Assembly: GCA_964649665.1 (NCBI GenBank)
Contig: CAZYPU010000004.1
Coordinates: forward strand, 1 to 64,000
From: CAZYPU01 sp964649665
GTDB lineage: Bacteria > Omnitrophota > Gorgyraeia > JABMRN01 > RBG-13-46-9
DNA length: 64,000 bases
Direction of reading: 5' to 3'
Position 1 is the stretch's first letter, and each line of letters opens with the position of its first letter. The notes beneath the pieces are model-generated. The model had not been told where the DNA came from. It searched no databases and worked only from the letters and a program-made list of their open reading frames with translations. Of this stretch, positions 7,189-16,514 are shown piece by piece. A program made the position numbers and the translations under genes.

Positions 7189-9864
7189 ATGCCCGATAGA
7201 CCAAATAAAAGATTTTTTGTCATTGACGGCAACTCGTTCTGTTACAGGGCGTATTACGCCATAAAGCACTTGTCAAATTCAAAGGGCCAGCCCACAAACG
7301 CCATATACGGGTTTATCGCCATGATCAGGAAGATTATCAAAGAGGAAAAACCCGACATGTTGGCGGTGGCGTTCGACCTTAAGGGCCCCACGTTCAGGCA
7401 TGAAAAGTTCAAGGATTACAAGGGAACGCGGAAACCGATGCCGGAAGAACTGGTAAGTCAGATGCCTTACATAAAGCGGCTTCTTACCGCCTACAATATA
7501 CCGATATATGAGGCGCAGGGTTACGAGGCGGACGATGTCCTGGCGACACTGGCGGAAAAATGCCGGAAAGCGAAGGGGATAGACACTTTCATAGTGACAA
7601 GCGATAAGGACGCGATGCAGCTTGTGACGGCCGGAGTGAAAGTTTACAGTCCACACAAAGACGGGGTAATTTACGGTGAAAAAGAAGTCAGGGAAAGATT
7701 TGGCGTACCCCCGGAGCGGATAATTGACCTCATGGCGCTAATGGGGGATACCTCCGATAACATTCCCGGCGTTCCGGGCATAGGGGAGAAGACGGCGGTT
7801 CAGCTCATGAAGGAGTTTAAAAGTTTGGACAATGTGCTTAAAAACACGCATAAAATAAAAAGTGCCTCAAGGCGGAAAAAGATAGAGGAGTCAAGGGACC
7901 TGGCTCTCCTCAGTAGGGAGCTGGCGACAATCAAGAAAAATACCCCTATAGAGATTGATATGGACGAACTGGAGCTCAAGGAGCCCGACGAGAAAGCGCT
8001 GGCCGAGCTTTTTAAGGAGCTCGAGTTCAGAAAACTTTTGCAAGACATAGCGCCCGCTGAAAGGCCTAAAAGGTCCTACCTGCTGGTTGATTGCCCGGAA
8101 GAGTTTTTGAAGTTCGCGCGTGAGCTTAAACAGGCAAAAATATTCGCTTTCGATTTTGAAACGACGCACTGCGACCCGATGCGGGCGCGGGCCGTGGGCG
8201 TGTCCTTTGCCTGGAAGAAAAACGAGGCCTACTATATACCCTTAAATGCCCTGAAAGGCCTGGAAGAAAAGAAAGTCACGGAAACCCTTAAGAGCGTTTT
8301 TGAAGATGCTAACATAAAGAAAATCGGGCAGAACATAAAATACGACGCCCTGGTTCTCAAAAAAATGGGCCTCACCTTAAAAGGCATTGAGTTCGACACC
8401 ATGGTGGCGTCATACCTTTTGAACCCCTCTAAATCAAACCACAACCTGAGCGACATATCGCTCGAGTATCTTGGATACGCGAAAAAATCGATCGAGCAGT
8501 TGATAGGGAAAGGGAAAAACGCCCTGACCATGGATCGGGTGGATGTCGGCGAGGTGCGCGATTACTGCTGCGAGGACAGCCTTATAGCGTTTAACCTGAT
8601 GAGCGTTCTGGAAAAGCAACTGAAGGAAAAAGAGCTGGAGGAGCTTTTCTTCAAGGTCGAAATGCCCCTCATAGAGGTGCTCGCGGGCATGGAACTCTGC
8701 GGCGTTAGCGTGGACTCTGCTTACCTGAAGCGGCTTTCCGCGGAGATAGAAAAAAAAATAGCGTCCTGCGAGAAAAACATTCATTCTATGGCCGGGGAGA
8801 CCTTTAACATAAACTCCCCAAAGCAGCTCCGGGACATCCTTTTCGAAAAATTGAAAATGCCGGTTATTAAACGAACTAAAACCGGTGCCTCGACAAACGA
8901 GGAAGTGCTGAAAATTTTATCCGAAAAAGAAAAGCTGCCCCGTGAAATCCTGCGCTACAGGACTCTCGCGAAACTAAAATCAACATACGTGGACAGCCTC
9001 CCGGCCCTTGTAAACTCCTCGACCGGCAGGATACACACCTCGTTCAATCAGACCGTAACCGTGACGGGGAGGCTTTCATCCAGCAACCCCAACCTGCAGA
9101 ACATCCCCGTGAAGACCGAGATGGGGAGGAAGATCCGGAAGGCCTTTATCGCTGAGAAGAAATCACACCTTATACTCTCGGCGGACTATTCCCAAATAGA
9201 ACTGCGCATTCTCGCTCATCTCTCCGGCGACAAAAACCTGGTCGAGGCCTTTAACGAACAGCGGGACATACACGCGTTTACCGCTTCTTTAATCTACGGC
9301 CTGGAAGAAAAGGACATAACCGACGAGATGCGTCAGGCCGCGAAGACGGTTAATTTCGGCATTGTATACGGCATGAGCGCTTTCGGCTTATCGCGCGATC
9401 TTGGAATAGATGTCCGCCAGGCAGCCAGGTTTATTGAATCGTATTTCGGGCGATACCCCGGTGTAAAGGCGTTTCTGGAAAAAACAATAGACGAAGCGCT
9501 CAAAAATGGGTTTGTAACCACGATCCTCGGAAGGCGCCGCTATATCCCGGAGATTAAAAGCGAAAACATACAGATAAGAAATTTTGCCCAGCGCGCCGCC
9601 GTAAATACTCCTATTCAGGGTTCCGCGGCTGACCTCATAAAACTGGCAATGATAAATATACACCGCGTAATCGGCGATTTTGACGCGAAGCTGATTTTGC
9701 AGGTGCACGACGAACTGGTTTTCGAGGTAAGGGCAGGCGAGTTGCTGAAACTGGCGGGCGTTGTTAAAGAAAACATGGAAAACGTTATGCCGCTAAGGGT
9801 GCCTATCAGGGTAGGCCTTGAGTCCGGAAAGAACTGGCTTGAGATGGAGGAAGTGAAAGTATGA
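7189..9864 (+). CDS. polA: DNA polymerase I
   Basis: 891 residues, full length. Three domains are visible: the N-terminal 5'-3' flap nuclease (FFVIDGNSFCYRAYYA, GYEADDVLATLA, MGDTSDNIPGVPGIGEKTA); a 3'-5' exonuclease that keeps its acidic residues (FAFDFETT, GQNIKYD, YCCEDS), so proofreading is probably active; and the family A polymerase with motifs A (SADYSQIELRILAHLSGD), B (RQAAKTVNFGIVYG) and C (VHDEL). It repairs gaps and removes Okazaki primers. No clear Shine-Dalgarno precedes the ATG. The stop overlaps the coaE start (ATGA). Confidence 0.98.
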   Translation: MPDRPNKRFFVIDGNSFCYRAYYAIKHLSNSKGQPTNAIYGFIAMIRKIIKEEKPDMLAVAFDLKGPTFRHEKFKDYKGTRKPMPEELVSQMPYIKRLLTAYNIPIYEAQGYEADDVLATLAEKCRKAKGIDTFIVTSDKDAMQLVTAGVKVYSPHKDGVIYGEKEVRERFGVPPERIIDLMALMGDTSDNIPGVPGIGEKTAVQLMKEFKSLDNVLKNTHKIKSASRRKKIEESRDLALLSRELATIKKNTPIEIDMDELELKEPDEKALAELFKELEFRKLLQDIAPAERPKRSYLLVDCPEEFLKFARELKQAKIFAFDFETTHCDPMRARAVGVSFAWKKNEAYYIPLNALKGLEEKKVTETLKSVFEDANIKKIGQNIKYDALVLKKMGLTLKGIEFDTMVASYLLNPSKSNHNLSDISLEYLGYAKKSIEQLIGKGKNALTMDRVDVGEVRDYCCEDSLIAFNLMSVLEKQLKEKELEELFFKVEMPLIEVLAGMELCGVSVDSAYLKRLSAEIEKKIASCEKNIHSMAGETFNINSPKQLRDILFEKLKMPVIKRTKTGASTNEEVLKILSEKEKLPREILRYRTLAKLKSTYVDSLPALVNSSTGRIHTSFNQTVTVTGRLSSSNPNLQNIPVKTEMGRKIRKAFIAEKKSHLILSADYSQIELRILAHLSGDKNLVEAFNEQRDIHAFTASLIYGLEEKDITDEMRQAAKTVNFGIVYGMSAFGLSRDLGIDVRQAARFIESYFGRYPGVKAFLEKTIDEALKNGFVTTILGRRRYIPEIKSENIQIRNFAQRAAVNTPIQGSAADLIKLAMINIHRVIGDFDAKLILQVHDELVFEVRAGELLKLAGVVKENMENVMPLRVPIRVGLESGKNWLEMEEVKV

Positions 9865-10442
9865 CGCTTGTGGGCGTAACAGGCGCTCTTTGCGCGGGAA
9901 AAAGCACGGCCTGCGCGTTTTTCAGGGAGCTGGGCGCCCGCGTTATAGACGCGGATAAAATAGTGCACCGGTTATACAAAACCGACGGGGAAGTGGGCCG
10001 CCTTGTAAAAAAGAATTTTGGCAGCGGCGTTCTTACAAAAGGGAAAGTAGACACCGTGAAACTCGGAAAGGCTGCTTTTGCCGGCAAAAAAAACCTCGAG
10101 AAACTGTGCCGCATAGTTCACCCGAGGGTAATAAAAATAATGCGAAAAGAGGTTAAGCGGTCCCGTAGGCCCGTTACCGTTTTGGACGCCCCGCTTTTGA
10201 TAGAGACGGGGCTATCGGAAGAGGTCGATTATGTGGTGGTGGTTTCCGCGCCCGCGAAAAAGCGGATTAAGCGGTGCGTGGGTAAAAGGCATACAAGAGA
10301 GGATATTCGCTTGCGCGAAGCCCGGCAAATGTGCCTTCGCGACAAGATAAGGCGCGCAGATTTCGTGATATACAATAACAGCTCAAAACAATATGTGAAA
10401 AAAGAGGCTGGGAGAATATGGAAAACGTTAAAGCGGAGGTAG
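9861..10442 (+). CDS. coaE: Dephospho-CoA kinase
   Basis: 193 residues. CoaE phosphorylates the 3'-OH of dephospho-CoA, the last step of CoA synthesis. The P-loop is VTGALCAGKST, followed by ARVIDADKIVH; DAPLLIETGL marks the substrate lid region. It overlaps polA by 4 nt, a common polA-coaE pairing. Its end runs up to the rho ribosome site, so polA-coaE-rho are likely co-transcribed. Confidence 0.93.
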   Translation: MTLVGVTGALCAGKSTACAFFRELGARVIDADKIVHRLYKTDGEVGRLVKKNFGSGVLTKGKVDTVKLGKAAFAGKKNLEKLCRIVHPRVIKIMRKEVKRSRRPVTVLDAPLLIETGLSEEVDYVVVVSAPAKKRIKRCVGKRHTREDIRLREARQMCLRDKIRRADFVIYNNSSKQYVKKEAGRIWKTLKRR

Positions 10443-10447
10443 GGATA

Positions 10448-11704
10448 ATGCAGAATATCAATATCGAAAAATTGAAGGCAATGAACATGACCGAGCTAAA
10501 TAAGATCGCCAGGGACCTCAAGGTTAACCAGATAAGCGGCCTCAAAAAGCAGGATCTAATTTTTAAAATTCTGCAGGGAAAGACCGAAAAAGAGGGGCTG
10601 ATCTTCGGAGAAGGCGTTCTGGAGGTGCTCCCGGACGGTTTCGGCTTTTTAAGGAGCCCGAAATACAATTATCTTCCGTGCCCGGACGATATTTATATTT
10701 CGCCGTCGCAAATTAGAAAATTCAGCTTAAGGACGGGTGATACTGTGAGCGGACAGATCAGGCCGCCGAAGGAAAGCGAGAGGTATTTTGCGCTTCTAAA
10801 GGTGGAGGCGGTGAACTTCGAAAGGCCGGAAAACGCCAAAGACAAGATTCTTTTCGATAACCTGACGCCGCTGTACCCCAACGAAAGATATGTGCTGGAA
10901 ACAACGCCGGAAGAGATTTCCATGAGGGTAATGGACCTTCTGGCGCCGGTGGGGAAGGGGCAGCGCGGGATGATTGTCGCCTCGCCCTACAGCGGAAAGA
11001 CGGTGCTGCTGCAGAAATTCGCTAACAGCATAAGCACGAACTATCCCGATGTGATCCTGATGGTTCTTTTGATAGATGAAAGGCCGGAAGAGGTTACGGA
11101 CATGATAAGGTCGGTGAAAGGCGAGGTAGTAAGCTCGACGTTTGATGAACCGGCCGAAAGACATACCCAGGTAGCCGAGATGGTGCTGGAAAAGGCAAAA
11201 AGACTTGTCGAACACAAAAAGGATGTGGTGATACTGCTGGACTCCATAACGCGTCTCGCCAGGGCCTATAACGCCGTAATGCCGCATTCCGGTAAAATAC
11301 TTTCCGGCGGCGTGGACTCAAACGCCCTGCAAAAACCGAAGAGGTTTTTCGGGGCCGCGCGAAACATAGAAGAGGGCGGGTCGCTTACGATAATGGGAAC
11401 TGCGCTCGTCGATACCGGCTCCCGCATGGATGACGTTATATTTGAGGAGTTCAAAGGAACGGGCAACATGGAGCTGCAGCTGGACAGGACTCTCTTTCAG
11501 AGGCGCATCTACCCGGCCATTGACATCAAAAAATCCAACACCAGAAAAGAAGAGCTGCTTGTCGAGGATAACGAGCTGAAAAAGGTGTGGCTCATGAGAA
11601 AAGCCCTCAATGACCTGAATTCCGTGGAAGCCATGGAGCTCCTGATAGGGAAGCTGGGAAAAACGGAAAGCAATAAGGAATTTCTAAAGTCACTGAACAA
11701 ATGA
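10448..11704 (+). CDS. rho: Transcription termination factor Rho
   Basis: 418 residues from the ATG at 10448, which has GGAGG about 10 nt upstream; a longer frame starting at 10418 lies inside coaE. Rho is a hexameric RNA helicase that ends transcription. The N-terminal helical Rho_N domain (MTELNKIARDLKV) is followed by the cold-shock-like RNA-binding fold (LEVLPDGFGFLRSP), then the RecA-like motor with Walker A SPYSGKTVLL and the Q-loop/R-loop segment near SGGVDSNALQKPKRFFGAARN. It is of short type with no inserted N-terminal extension. Confidence 0.97.
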   Translation: MQNINIEKLKAMNMTELNKIARDLKVNQISGLKKQDLIFKILQGKTEKEGLIFGEGVLEVLPDGFGFLRSPKYNYLPCPDDIYISPSQIRKFSLRTGDTVSGQIRPPKESERYFALLKVEAVNFERPENAKDKILFDNLTPLYPNERYVLETTPEEISMRVMDLLAPVGKGQRGMIVASPYSGKTVLLQKFANSISTNYPDVILMVLLIDERPEEVTDMIRSVKGEVVSSTFDEPAERHTQVAEMVLEKAKRLVEHKKDVVILLDSITRLARAYNAVMPHSGKILSGGVDSNALQKPKRFFGAARNIEEGGSLTIMGTALVDTGSRMDDVIFEEFKGTGNMELQLDRTLFQRRIYPAIDIKKSNTRKEELLVEDNELKKVWLMRKALNDLNSVEAMELLIGKLGKTESNKEFLKSLNK

Positions 11705-11790
11705 AAACACAGATGAGCACAGATAATGTAATCTGTGTTAATCTGTGAAAACTATAGTTTAACGGAAATCTGTGCCGATCTGTGCACAAA
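11704..11790. repeat. Repeats of a CACAGAT/ATCTGTG motif between rho and rpmE
   Basis: ACACAGAT ... ATCTGTGT and further ATCTGTG copies (about six in 85 bp) can fold into alternative hairpins. A related piece (ACACAGATGAGAACAGAT) lies after fhs near 18937. It is dispersed intergenic repeat material with no U-tract, so not a clear terminator. Confidence 0.6.
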
Positions 11791-11804
11791 AAAGGAGGTA
11801 GGAA

Positions 11805-12110
11805 ATGAAAGACAAAATACACCCCGATTATAAGGAAGCCACCATAGTTTGTGCCTGCGGGGAGGTAGTGCAGACACGGAGTACAAAGCAAAATATACAT
11901 GTCGAAATCTGCTCGAAGTGCCACCCGTTCTTTACGGGCACGCAGAAATTCGTTGATTCCGCCGGAAGGGTCGACAAATTCAAGAAGAGATTCGAGAAGA
12001 AACGACCGAAGGAAGTCCCGAGCACCACAGCAAAAAGTACAGACCGTGAGGGGCGACCGAAGGAAAAGAAGCAAAAAAAGACAGCGGACGAAAATAAAAA
12101 GGATGTTTGA
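11805..12110 (+). CDS. rpmE: Ribosomal protein bL31 with added C-terminal tail
   Basis: 101 residues; normal bL31 is about 65-75. The zinc-type pattern is present (VCACGEV ... EICSKCHPFFTG) and the usual end is around DKFKKRFEKK. From there a tail of about 33 residues (RPKEVPSTTAKSTDREGRP...) is encoded by DNA nearly identical to the end of rplC 23 kb away. A 12 bp direct repeat (CGACCGAAGGAA at 12003 and 12054) brackets a 51 bp, 17-codon unit. A strong AAGGAGG precedes the ATG. The stop overlaps prfA. Confidence 0.93.
   Translation: MKDKIHPDYKEATIVCACGEVVQTRSTKQNIHVEICSKCHPFFTGTQKFVDSAGRVDKFKKRFEKKRPKEVPSTTAKSTDREGRPKEKKQKKTADENKKDV
11996..12052 (+). repeat. In-frame coding repeat, copy 1 (end of rpmE)
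   Basis: About 57 bp matching 35345-35401 at the end of rplC with roughly eight differences. Both copies are read in the same frame, giving the peptide RPxEVPSTTxKxTDREGRP. The start of the repeat coincides with the end of the normal protein in both genes. Confidence 0.85.
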
Positions 12111-13164
12111 GAAGCTGGAAGAGAAATTAAAAAGGTTCGCGGAGCTTGAGCGTTTGGTTGCTGACCCGGCGGTTATCTCCAACCCGCGGGAATACAAGAA
12201 ATGCGCCAAGGAGCTTTCGCTCCTGCAGAAGTTCGCCTCCAGGTATGTGGAATACAAGAGAATCGACGCTGAAATTTCCTCTCTCGAGATCATCTTGAAA
12301 GAAAAAGGCCACGAGACGGATTTTTTGGAACTTGCGCGTGAAGAATTAAAAGAATTGAGAGCGAAGCGGGAAGCGCTCCGCAGGAAACTTGAGGAACTTC
12401 TCGCGGAAAAGGACGAAAACGCCGGTAAGGACATAATAATGGAGATACGCCAGGGCACCGGCGGCGTGGAAGCCGGGCTTTTTGCGCAGGATCTGTTCAG
12501 GATGTACTCTAAATACGCCGCCAGGAAAAACTGGAAAGTTGAAGTCATATCAACGAGCACGACCGAAAAGGGCGGTTTCAAAGAAGTTATATTTTCCGTA
12601 TCCGGCGAAGGCATCTACGGCAGGCTAAAGTATGAAAGCGGCACCCATAGGGTCCAACGGGTTCCGGCCACCGAGGGAAGCGGCAGGATACACACTTCCG
12701 CGACAACGGTAGCGGTGCTGCCCGAGGCGGAAGATGTGGACATTGAGATAAAGGGCCAGGACTTAAAAATTGATGTTTTTCGGGCCGGCGGAAGAGGGGG
12801 GCAGCACGTCAACGTAACCGATTCCGCGGTAAGGATTACACACCTTCCAACGGGCCTTGTGGTGACGTGCCAGGACGAGCGATCGCAGCACAAGAATAAA
12901 GCCAAGGCCCTTAGAGTGCTCCGGGCAAGGCTTTTTGACAAAATAACGCAGGACAAGAAAAAAAAGCGTTCGCAGGAAAGAAAGGTGCAGGTCGGTTCCG
13001 GTGACAGATCCGAAAAAATACGGACTTATAATTTTCCCTCAAGGCGCGTAACGGATCACAGGATAGGATTTACCGTGCACCGCCTGGAAGAGGTTTTAAA
13101 CGGCGATCTCGACGAGCTTATAGACGCGCTCCTGGAAGCAGACAGGAAGGCGAAGGTAAAGTGA
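12103..13164 (+). CDS. prfA: Peptide chain release factor 1
   Basis: 353 residues from ATG 12103. The open frame continues upstream to 11899 only because it overlaps rpmE in another frame; MFEKLEEKLKRF is the normal RF1 start. RF1 releases peptides at UAA/UAG. The GGQ loop (GRGGQHVN) and the domain 2 segment VQRVPATEGSGRIHTS are present. Start overlaps the rpmE stop, and the prmC-like gene overlaps its own stop: prfA-prmC is a standard functional pair because PrmC methylates the GGQ glutamine. Confidence 0.96.
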   Translation: MFEKLEEKLKRFAELERLVADPAVISNPREYKKCAKELSLLQKFASRYVEYKRIDAEISSLEIILKEKGHETDFLELAREELKELRAKREALRRKLEELLAEKDENAGKDIIMEIRQGTGGVEAGLFAQDLFRMYSKYAARKNWKVEVISTSTTEKGGFKEVIFSVSGEGIYGRLKYESGTHRVQRVPATEGSGRIHTSATTVAVLPEAEDVDIEIKGQDLKIDVFRAGGRGGQHVNVTDSAVRITHLPTGLVVTCQDERSQHKNKAKALRVLRARLFDKITQDKKKKRSQERKVQVGSGDRSEKIRTYNFPSRRVTDHRIGFTVHRLEEVLNGDLDELIDALLEADRKAKVK

Positions 13165-13856
13165 CCCCGCGCTTCCGCACGGGGAAGGCGAATATGGATA
13201 ATATAGCGTATTTTTTAGATTTTGAATTTGATACGGGAAATACAACCTTTTATCCCCGGCCGGAAACGGAGCTCCTGGTTGAAAAAGCCGTGGATTTATT
13301 ATCTGCCGCGCGCGGACACCCCGCGCCGCAGCGGATAATGGACATCGGCACCGGCTGCGGAAGCATCGCAATAAGTTTGACAAAGTACATGCCTTCGAGT
13401 AGAATAGTCGCTACGGATATTTCCGATTCCGCGCTTCAAATTGCCGGAGAGAACGCTTTAAAATACGGCGTCTCCGACAGGATCGACTTCGTAAAAAGCG
13501 ATCTTTTCGCGGACATAGGCAGGAATCGGTATAAAGATTTTTTCGATTTAATAATTTCAAATCCGCCCTATGTTTCACTCGAAGACTTTCCTTCGCTTTC
13601 CGCAAAAACGAAAGAAGATCCGTACATAGCGCTTTCGGGCGGCACCGGCGGCATGGATTTTTACAGGAGGATAAAGCTCGCCGCGCCGTTCTTTTTGAAG
13701 CAAAACGGACTTCTATTAATGGAGATTGGTTATGACCAGTCTGCAAGCGTAAGGGGGATGCTGGAGAAATCCGGCACTTTTTCCCGTATAGAAATTTATA
13801 AGGATTATTCAGGTATCGACAGGATCGTAAAGGCTGAAAAATGGACAAGCTTGTAA
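13161..13856 (+). CDS. prmC: PrmC-like release factor glutamine methyltransferase, short
   Basis: 231 residues from GTG 13161, overlapping the prfA stop; ATG 13194 is an alternative. SAM-binding motif I (MDIGTGCGS, residues 60-68) and the catalytic NPPY (134-137) are intact, as is the YPRPETE entry segment. However only about 30 residues precede YPRPETE, while normal PrmC has a helical N-terminal domain of about 80 residues that grips the release factor. No frame upstream encodes it. Either the domain was lost or replaced, or this enzyme docks differently. Position after prfA supports the assignment. Confidence 0.88.
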   Translation: MTPRFRTGKANMDNIAYFLDFEFDTGNTTFYPRPETELLVEKAVDLLSAARGHPAPQRIMDIGTGCGSIAISLTKYMPSSRIVATDISDSALQIAGENALKYGVSDRIDFVKSDLFADIGRNRYKDFFDLIISNPPYVSLEDFPSLSAKTKEDPYIALSGGTGGMDFYRRIKLAAPFFLKQNGLLLMEIGYDQSASVRGMLEKSGTFSRIEIYKDYSGIDRIVKAEKWTSL

Positions 13857-15106
13857 TACACGGCGGAGCCCGGCTAAGCGGCACGGTCAGTATAAGCGGC
13901 GCTAAAAACGCGGCGCTGCCGATAATAGCGGCGTCCCTCTTGACCGACGATACATGTGTAATAAACAACATCCCCGCTTTAAAAGACATCGACACTATGC
14001 TGGAAATACTGCTGGCCCTTGAAACAAGTGTCGAAAGAAAAAAATCGAGCGTCGCCATAAACGGCCGCTCGGGCAATGTCAAAGCGCCTTATGGCCTTGT
14101 CAGTACAATGAGGGCCTCCGTATGCGTTTTGGGGCCGCTTCTCGCGAAGAATAAAGCTGCCGAAGTTTCCTTTCCCGGCGGCTGCATTATAGGGACACGC
14201 CCGATAGATTTACACTTGAAGGGCCTTGAAAGCCTCGGCGCCGAAATAAAAATAAAATCCGGATATATCGTAGCAAAGGCGAAAAAACTGAAAGGCGCGA
14301 AAATCTATCTGGGAGGACATTTTGGTTCCAGCGTTTTGGCGACGGCCAATACCATGATGGCTGCTACGCTGGCGGAGGGCACCACGGTTATAGAAAATGC
14401 CGCCTGCGAACCGGAAATAGTGGACCTGGCCGATTTTCTGATTGCTATGGGCGCGAAAATTTCCGGCCACTCTACGCCGACTGTGAGAATAAAAGGCGTT
14501 AGAAAACTTCACGGCGCCCGTCACACCATAATTCCGGACCGCGTGGAGACGGGAACCTACATGCTGGCGGGCGCGATAACCGGCGGCGATATATTTCTCA
14601 AAAACGCAAGGCCCGCGCATCTCTTGGCCGTTATTGACAAGCTGCGGGAGTGCGGGGCTCTTATAAGCGAACAAAAAAACGGTATAAGGGTAAGGCGAAG
14701 CGCAAAAAGCAAGATGCGCCCCACAGCCGTTACGACGCTTCCTTACCCGGGCTTTCCGACGGACATGCAGGCGCAGATGATGAGTCTTCTTTGTCTCTCG
14801 GACGGAATCAGCGTAATAACCGAAAAGATTTACCCCGAACGCTTTATTCATGTAAGCGAATTAAGCAGAATGGGAGCGCGTATTTTAATCGAGGGCCCTA
14901 ACGCTATCATAAATGGCGTGAAGCGCTTAAGCGGTGCCGAGGTAATGGCTTCGGATCTGAGGGCGTCGGCGGCACTTGTGCTGGCCGGCCTTGTCGCTAA
15001 TGGAAAAACCAGCGTTCACAGGATTTACCACCTGGACCGGGGGTACGAGAGATTAGACGCGAAACTTGCAGGCGTAGGTGCGAGGATTTGGAGAGAGAAG
15101 GAGTAG
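13841..15106 (+). CDS. murA: UDP-GlcNAc enolpyruvyl transferase MurA
   Basis: 421 residues. MurA transfers enolpyruvate from PEP to UDP-GlcNAc, the first committed step of peptidoglycan synthesis. Key residues are at their canonical places: SGAKNA with Lys22-Asn23, and the fosfomycin-target Cys115 in GGCIIGTRP. Because the Cys is retained, fosfomycin sensitivity is expected on family knowledge. It overlaps the 3' end of prmC by 16 nt. Confidence 0.97.
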   Translation: MDKLVIHGGARLSGTVSISGAKNAALPIIAASLLTDDTCVINNIPALKDIDTMLEILLALETSVERKKSSVAINGRSGNVKAPYGLVSTMRASVCVLGPLLAKNKAAEVSFPGGCIIGTRPIDLHLKGLESLGAEIKIKSGYIVAKAKKLKGAKIYLGGHFGSSVLATANTMMAATLAEGTTVIENAACEPEIVDLADFLIAMGAKISGHSTPTVRIKGVRKLHGARHTIIPDRVETGTYMLAGAITGGDIFLKNARPAHLLAVIDKLRECGALISEQKNGIRVRRSAKSKMRPTAVTTLPYPGFPTDMQAQMMSLLCLSDGISVITEKIYPERFIHVSELSRMGARILIEGPNAIINGVKRLSGAEVMASDLRASAALVLAGLVANGKTSVHRIYHLDRGYERLDAKLAGVGARIWREKE

Positions 15107-15164
15107 TGAATATAGTGTTATGAAGGACGAGGGACGACAGTAATTAAGCAAAAAGGAGACACAA

Positions 15165-15410
15165 ATGGCAGTAGTGTTAAGGCTAAAAAGAATGGGAACG
15201 AATAAGAAACCGTTTTACAGGATAGTGGCTACGGAAAAAACAAGTCCGAGAGACGGGCGCTTCATAGAAGAAATAGGGCATTATGATCCCAAGACGGATC
15301 CGGCGGCCGTAAAGATCGACCGGGAAAAAGCGCTTTATTGGCTGAAAAACGGCGCCAAGCCATCCGTGACGGTTCGAAGCCTGTTAAAGAAGCAGGGAAT
15401 AAAACATTAA
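15165..15410 (+). CDS. rpsP: Ribosomal protein bS16
   Basis: 81 residues, standard length, start MAVVLRLKRMGTNKKPFYRI. Binds 16S rRNA in early 30S assembly. AAGGAGACAC supplies the ribosome site. It leads the classical rpsP-trmD-rplS set; the rimM gene usually found between rpsP and trmD is absent here. Confidence 0.97.
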   Translation: MAVVLRLKRMGTNKKPFYRIVATEKTSPRDGRFIEEIGHYDPKTDPAAVKIDREKALYWLKNGAKPSVTVRSLLKKQGIKH

Positions 15411-15437
15411 ATTCGAGGCATGAGAGTGCCGGGCGCT

Positions 15438-16148
15438 ATGAAAGTTGATATACTCACGCTCTTTCCAGGGATGTTCGAAAACGTGCTGAATGAATCCATG
15501 CTCAAAATCGCGCAGAGGAAGAAAAAAGTTATGGTAAAGGTGCGCGATTTGAGAAAGTGGACTTCGGACAGGCACAGGACAGCGGATGACAAACCCTACG
15601 GCGGGGGCGCGGGCATGGTTATGAAGATAGAGCCTATACACGCGGCTCTCGTGGGTGTGCTGGGCAAGCGGAAGATGAAAAAGCTAAGCGGCGGCGGAAC
15701 CGCCAGGGGCATAAAAATAGTTTTGCTGACACCCGGGGGCCGGCGTTTCAACCAGAGAACGGCCAAAAAATTTTCAAAGTCAAATCACATTATATTTGTA
15801 TGCGGGCATTATGAAGGGATCGACGAACGCGTCAGGGCGCTTGTGACCGATGAGATATCGATAGGCGATTACATAATGACCGGGGGTGAGGTGCCCGCCA
15901 TGGTCATTTTGGATGCGGTGACGAGACTTGTGCCGGGCGTTCTGGGCGGGGGCGCGTCGCTGGAATGCGAATCGTTCGAAAACAACTTACTTGAGTACCC
16001 GCAGTATACGAGGCCGCGGGATTTTGCGGGGATGAAAGTTCCCGGGATACTGTTAAGCGGAAACCACGGCGCGATCAGGCGCTGGCGCAAAAAGGAATCA
16101 TTAAAAAAGACAAAAGAAATGAGGAGAGATTTGCTATGGAAAAAATAA
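15438..16148 (+). CDS. trmD: tRNA (guanine37-N1)-methyltransferase TrmD
   Basis: 236 residues if started at ATG 15438 (MKVDILTLFPGMF, the usual family start); ATG 15420 would add six residues. TrmD makes m1G37, preventing +1 frameshifts. The trefoil-knot SAM site (FVCGHYEGIDERV, IGDYIMTGGEVPAMVILDA) and LLSGNHGAIRRWR tail are complete. It overlaps rplS by 13 nt. Confidence 0.96.
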   Translation: MKVDILTLFPGMFENVLNESMLKIAQRKKKVMVKVRDLRKWTSDRHRTADDKPYGGGAGMVMKIEPIHAALVGVLGKRKMKKLSGGGTARGIKIVLLTPGGRRFNQRTAKKFSKSNHIIFVCGHYEGIDERVRALVTDEISIGDYIMTGGEVPAMVILDAVTRLVPGVLGGGASLECESFENNLLEYPQYTRPRDFAGMKVPGILLSGNHGAIRRWRKKESLKKTKEMRRDLLWKK

Positions 16149-16486
16149 AACAGGAAGTTTCGAAATTCAGCGTGGGCGATACGGTGCTTGTTTACGTCAA
16201 AATAAAAGAAGAAGGTAAAGCCAGGATCCAGAGTTTTGAGGGCGTCGTTATAAGAAAAAAGGGCTCGGGCGCCGGAGAGACGTTTACGGTCCGCCGGGTC
16301 TCTTACGGCGAAGGCGTCGAAAGGACATTTACTCTCCGTTCGCCTTTTATCGAAAAGATAGACGTGAAGAAAAAGGGCGCCACGCGCCGCGCAAAGCTTT
16401 ATTACATCAGAAACAGGAAGGGTAAAAAGTCCAAACTTGCCGAACGCGTTGAAAAAAAAGATGCCTCCTCCGAAGCCGAGCGCTAA
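16136..16486 (+). CDS. rplS: Ribosomal protein bL19
   Basis: 116 residues, normal length, with FEGVVIRKKGSGAGETFTVRR and EKIDVKKKG motifs. It sits at the 30S-50S interface. Start overlaps the end of trmD; GAGGAGAG upstream is the ribosome site. Its Lys/Glu-rich end overlaps or abuts rnhB. Confidence 0.96.
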   Translation: MEKIKQEVSKFSVGDTVLVYVKIKEEGKARIQSFEGVVIRKKGSGAGETFTVRRVSYGEGVERTFTLRSPFIEKIDVKKKGATRRAKLYYIRNRKGKKSKLAERVEKKDASSEAER

Positions 16487-16514
16487 AGCCGGGCAGACAA
16501 TTTGGCGTAGGAGA

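Noticed and set aside
11899..12102. N-terminal extension of prfA
   Set aside because: It overlaps rpmE in another frame; RF1 normally begins at MFEKLEEKLKRF (12103).
11607..12614. 335-codon minus-strand open frame opposite rho/rpmE/prfA
   Set aside because: Antisense shadow of conserved genes with Ser/Phe-rich composition typical of reverse frames.
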